From contig NZ_CAKAPD010000005.1 in the NCBI RefSeq assembly GCF_916715725.1, forward strand, positions 1 to 64,000: 64,000 bases of DNA, in the 5' to 3' direction. The notes beneath the pieces are model-generated. The model was not told the origin of the DNA. It was given only the letters and a program-made list of their open reading frames with translations, and ran no database searches. The stretch comes from an uncultured Rothia sp. (GTDB lineage Bacteria > Actinomycetota > Actinomycetes > Actinomycetales > Micrococcaceae). Both the position numbers and the translations under genes were made by a program. Positions 61,275 through 64,000 of this stretch are shown here, one piece after another (positions within the stretch are counted from its first letter, which is position 1; the number at the start of each line of letters is the position of its first letter).

Positions 61275-62039
61275 CTAAGCGGCGCTCGACAGCTCCCACT
61301 TGCCGTCCTTGTACTCCAGGCGGAACCTCGCCACCCTCTTCTTCGATTCATCAGCGCTCGTTGCCTTCTCAGGCTGATTCCTATAATGCCGCATCATCTT
61401 CGGGTCCATGTAGGAATAGCCCTCCCAAATAAAGCGGGTATTGTCGCTACCCGGCACCTCACGAGGAGCATCCGTCAGCAGCTCAACAATATACGGAGTT
61501 TCCGTACCGTACACCCAACCAGCACCCGACGCATACAGCTTGATCGTGCTCTGATACTTCTCCCAACCGTAGCCGTTGTAGTAGATATGTTCAATCGGGG
61601 CCGGGTTACCCGTCATCATCAAATAGTTCAAGCTCGCCAGCCAGAAACTCAAGAAAGCATACGCACCATCAACGCTGTGCTCCTTGATATTCGCCGGAGG
61701 AACAGGCTTCGGCATATTCTCAGCCGGATTCGTAGCGCTCGCCGGAACGTACTCGCCGGTCTTCTCGTAGCTATCGAACTTCATCGGACCCTTATAGGAC
61801 TTACCCGAAGACGGAAGACCCGAAGCCGCAGAGGCACTCGCAGACGCAGAAGGAGAAGCCGAAGCGCTCGCAGATGCCGATGCGGAAGCAGTCTCGGAGG
61901 CGGTCGCCGCCTCCGACGGAGAAGCCGAGCCGGTGCCGCCAGCCAACGGGCGAATATCACTAGCGCACGCAGTCAATGCAGAAAGCGCACCCGCAACAGC
62001 AACACCCAGAGCGGTACGTCGAGTGAAGAAGGTAGTCAT
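61275..62039 (-). CDS. Tat/lipobox lipoprotein 6
   Basis: 254 residues from ATG 62039. MTTFFTRRTALG, lipobox ALTACASD, long Ser-Ala linker, family domain (VDGAYAFLSFWLASLNYLMMTGN; AGWVYGTETP; DGKWELSSAA). Shares signal peptide and upstream region with copy 5. Confidence 0.82.
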   Translation of the reverse strand: MTTFFTRRTALGVAVAGALSALTACASDIRPLAGGTGSASPSEAATASETASASASASASASPSASASASAASGLPSSGKSYKGPMKFDSYEKTGEYVPASATNPAENMPKPVPPANIKEHSVDGAYAFLSFWLASLNYLMMTGNPAPIEHIYYNGYGWEKYQSTIKLYASGAGWVYGTETPYIVELLTDAPREVPGSDNTRFIWEGYSYMDPKMMRHYRNQPEKATSADESKKRVARFRLEYKDGKWELSSAA

Positions 62040-62308
62040 CGGAAGTCCTTCGTCGGATCCATCACCCACAAAGCCGTCAGCACGAGGCTCACAACCTGCA
62101 GGTAAAGACCACATGTAGTACGTCAATGTATATACGTTAAGCGTACCCGAGGCACCCTCCGGCAACCCCGACCATCCGCCGGGTTTTCTCCTGGGTGTTC
62201 CCTGGATTTCCGCAGAGCTTTGGCAGCGTTTCGGCAAAAAGAAACCCCGCCCACGGTGCATTACCGCAGGCGGGGGAGAAGCCTATTCACGCTGTCAAAG
62301 ACAACGGC

Positions 62309-63091
62309 CTAGACAGACGAAGAGCTACCAGAAGAAGCAGATGCAGAAGAGCTCTCCTTGCCGGTCAGCATAAACCACTTACCGTCCTTGTACTCCACAA
62401 TGGCCTTCATCAGCTTGCCGTTCGGGCTCTCCGCCGTCTTGAAAGGCTGATCCGACTTACCCTCAAGGTGAATCTTCGCATCAGGGCTGTAGTTCATGTA
62501 AGCCGGCCAGTAGTACAGGGTACCGCTACTGGAAGGCTTCTGCGGTGCACTACTAATCAGCTCAATAGTAATCGGGGTATCCGAACCGTACAGCCAGCCA
62601 AGATCGTCTCCATACATCACCGCGTAATCCTGCAGCATGTCAACGTAAATATCCGCAGGGTCCGCCTTCTTCATCGGCTCAGTGTCACCGGTCAGCACTG
62701 CATAGTTGAAGCTTGCCAGCCAGTAGCCAATGAACGCGTACATGCCGTCAACGTTCTGCTCGTTCATGTTCGCCGGAACGAGAGGCTTGGGTACGTTCTG
62801 TGCCTTCTGAGTAGCGGTCGCCGGAACGTACTCGCCCTTCTTCTCGAAGTTATCAAACTTTACGAAGCCCTTATAGGACTTGCTGGAAGAAGCAGAAGCC
62901 GAAGCGCTTGCCGAGGCACTAGCTGAAGCACTAGCGGATGCACTTGCGGAAGCGGAGCTTGACGCTGAGCCATCAGCCAGCGGGCGGATACTACCAGCAC
63001 ACGCAGTCAACGCAGCAAGTGCACCGGCACCGGTCGCACCCAGCGCCACGCGGCGGCTCACGCGGGTAGATATGAGGGAAGGGCTCGTCAT
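62309..63091 (-). CDS. Tat/lipobox lipoprotein 7
   Basis: 260 residues from ATG 63091. MTSPSLISTRVSRRVALG, lipobox ALTACAGS, a pure Ser-Ala repeat linker (about 45-70), family domain (VDGMYAFIGYWLASFNYAVLTGD; LGWLYGSDTP; DGKWFMLTGK). The N-region is longer than in copies 2-6. Confidence 0.82.
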   Translation of the reverse strand: MTSPSLISTRVSRRVALGATGAGALAALTACAGSIRPLADGSASSSASASASASASASASASASASASSSKSYKGFVKFDNFEKKGEYVPATATQKAQNVPKPLVPANMNEQNVDGMYAFIGYWLASFNYAVLTGDTEPMKKADPADIYVDMLQDYAVMYGDDLGWLYGSDTPITIELISSAPQKPSSSGTLYYWPAYMNYSPDAKIHLEGKSDQPFKTAESPNGKLMKAIVEYKDGKWFMLTGKESSSASASSGSSSSV

Positions 63092-63231
63092 TATCAGCCT
63101 TTCAAAAGAAGTCAACAAAGGAAAGAGAGTGAGTTGACACCCTTATCATACCCTAAACGCGCAAATAGATATCAAATATCTCTACTTGTATCCTTTTGCA
63201 GAGAAAAGATCAAAAAGCTGCAATTAGTGCA

Positions 63232-64000
63232 CTAGGAAGCCGAAGCGCTCGCAGAATCCGAGCTCTTATCAGCATCCTTATCCTTCTGAGTGCTCATAAA
63301 CCAAGCACCCTCCTTATACTCCACAACAATCCTCATCGCCTGACCCTGAGAATCCTCAGCCCCCACAAGTGACTTATCGCGGTTATCGCCCTCCGTCAGA
63401 TGCCTCTTCCCGTTCGCATCAACCAGAGAACGAGCACGCCAGAAATAACGAATACGGTCACCCTCAATCTGCGTGGGAGTATCCGTCAACAGGTACACCG
63501 ACATCGGCTCACTCGTATCGTAAATCCAGCCGCGCCCCGTCTCATAGAGCTTAACCATCGGCTCAAGCTCCTTATAATAATCGCTGCTCGGGTCCGTCTT
63601 CTTCAACGGCTCAATATCACCCGTCAACGCCAAATAATTAAAACTAGAAATCCAATAACCAATCAGCGTATAAATACCGTCAATACTCAGCTCCTGCACC
63701 TTCTCCGGCATGATCGGTTTGGGCACGTTCTGCGCCTTCTTCTCAGCCGTGGCGGGCACATACTCGCCGTTCTTCTCAAAGTTATCGAACGTGACTTTAC
63801 CCTTATACGACTTATTCGCAGGCGGCAGCGCCGGCGAAGCAGAGAGGCTCGCCGAAGCACTCGCCGAGCCAGACTCAGCAACATCAGCCGGCGGATGCAC
63901 CGTACGCGCACACGCAGACACCACGGCGGCAAGACCAACACCGCCCACGCCCAACACGGCGCGGCGGCTCAAAGCGATGGACTTAGAAGAAGAGCTAGTC
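63232..64000 (-). CDS. Tat/lipobox lipoprotein 8, start at the window edge
   Basis: The frame is open to base 64000, which can be the G of an ATG just outside (then TSSSSKSIALSRRAVLG). Lipobox VVSACART, linker, family domain (IDGIYTLIGYWISSFNYLALTGD; RGWIYDTSEP; EGAWFMSTQK). An internal TTG at 63972 is an unlikely start because it would remove the N-region before the twin arginines. Confidence 0.8.
   Translation of the reverse strand, partial: TSSSSKSIALSRRAVLGVGGVGLAAVVSACARTVHPPADVAESGSASASASLSASPALPPANKSYKGKVTFDNFEKNGEYVPATAEKKAQNVPKPIMPEKVQELSIDGIYTLIGYWISSFNYLALTGDIEPLKKTDPSSDYYKELEPMVKLYETGRGWIYDTSEPMSVYLLTDTPTQIEGDRIRYFWRARSLVDANGKRHLTEGDNRDKSLVGAEDSQGQAMRIVVEYKEGAWFMSTQKDKDADKSSDSASASAS

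Overview
The window comes from a high-GC actinobacterium. The gene order sepH, DUF4193, dut, DUF3710, OB-fold protein, DUF3159, two TrkA proteins, APC permease, TRAM-domain methyltransferase, dxs, RNase D matches the Rv2699c-Rv2681 neighbourhood of mycobacteria. Together with oral-type surface proteins and a stretch that looks streptococcal, this suggests a Rothia-like member of the Micrococcaceae (an inference; no search was possible).

Layout. 1-25.3 kb: conserved chromosome with cydDC (5' end outside), a TSUP exporter, parC, DUF5998, a phosphodiesterase, the block listed above, a Rieske protein, msrB and a YbaK-like deacylase. 25.3-30 kb: a variable patch of related Tat/lipobox lipoprotein genes. 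One of them is split by a ~1.1 kb AT-rich insert carrying a yeiH-type transporter, and another has an in-frame stop. 30-31.7 kb: palindromic repeats and zapE.

31.9-47.3 kb: a complete type I-G (formerly I-U) CRISPR-Cas locus. It has a 53-repeat array, a cas4-cas1 fusion, cas2, a second array of 13 repeats, a relic third leader with two repeats, and the effector operon csb1-csb2-cas3-csb3. Between the relic array and the effector operon lies the most interesting part of the window. It is a stand-alone pseudo-repeat/pseudo-spacer/pseudo-repeat unit with its own promoter and terminator. From its first base, its pseudo-spacer matches a site 121 bp downstream in 20 of the first 24 positions. Three of the four mismatches fall on positions 12, 18 and 24, the bases that Cascade flips out. 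The site lies just in front of a promoter for a short transcript that carries a strong ribosome binding site, a mini-ORF and a terminator. This is the architecture of a CreTA-like, CRISPR-regulated toxin-antitoxin module or a Cas-regulating guide. I know of no description of it for this subtype or genus.

47.3-64 kb: a pnuC-like transporter, a Tat-exported SLH protein, two sortase-anchored beta-propeller proteins that share an operator-like motif, tRNA-Glu(CTC), and a tandem run of eight divergent copies of the same lipoprotein family seen at 25-30 kb. A 65-70 bp palindrome occurs three times, each time beside members of this lipoprotein family.
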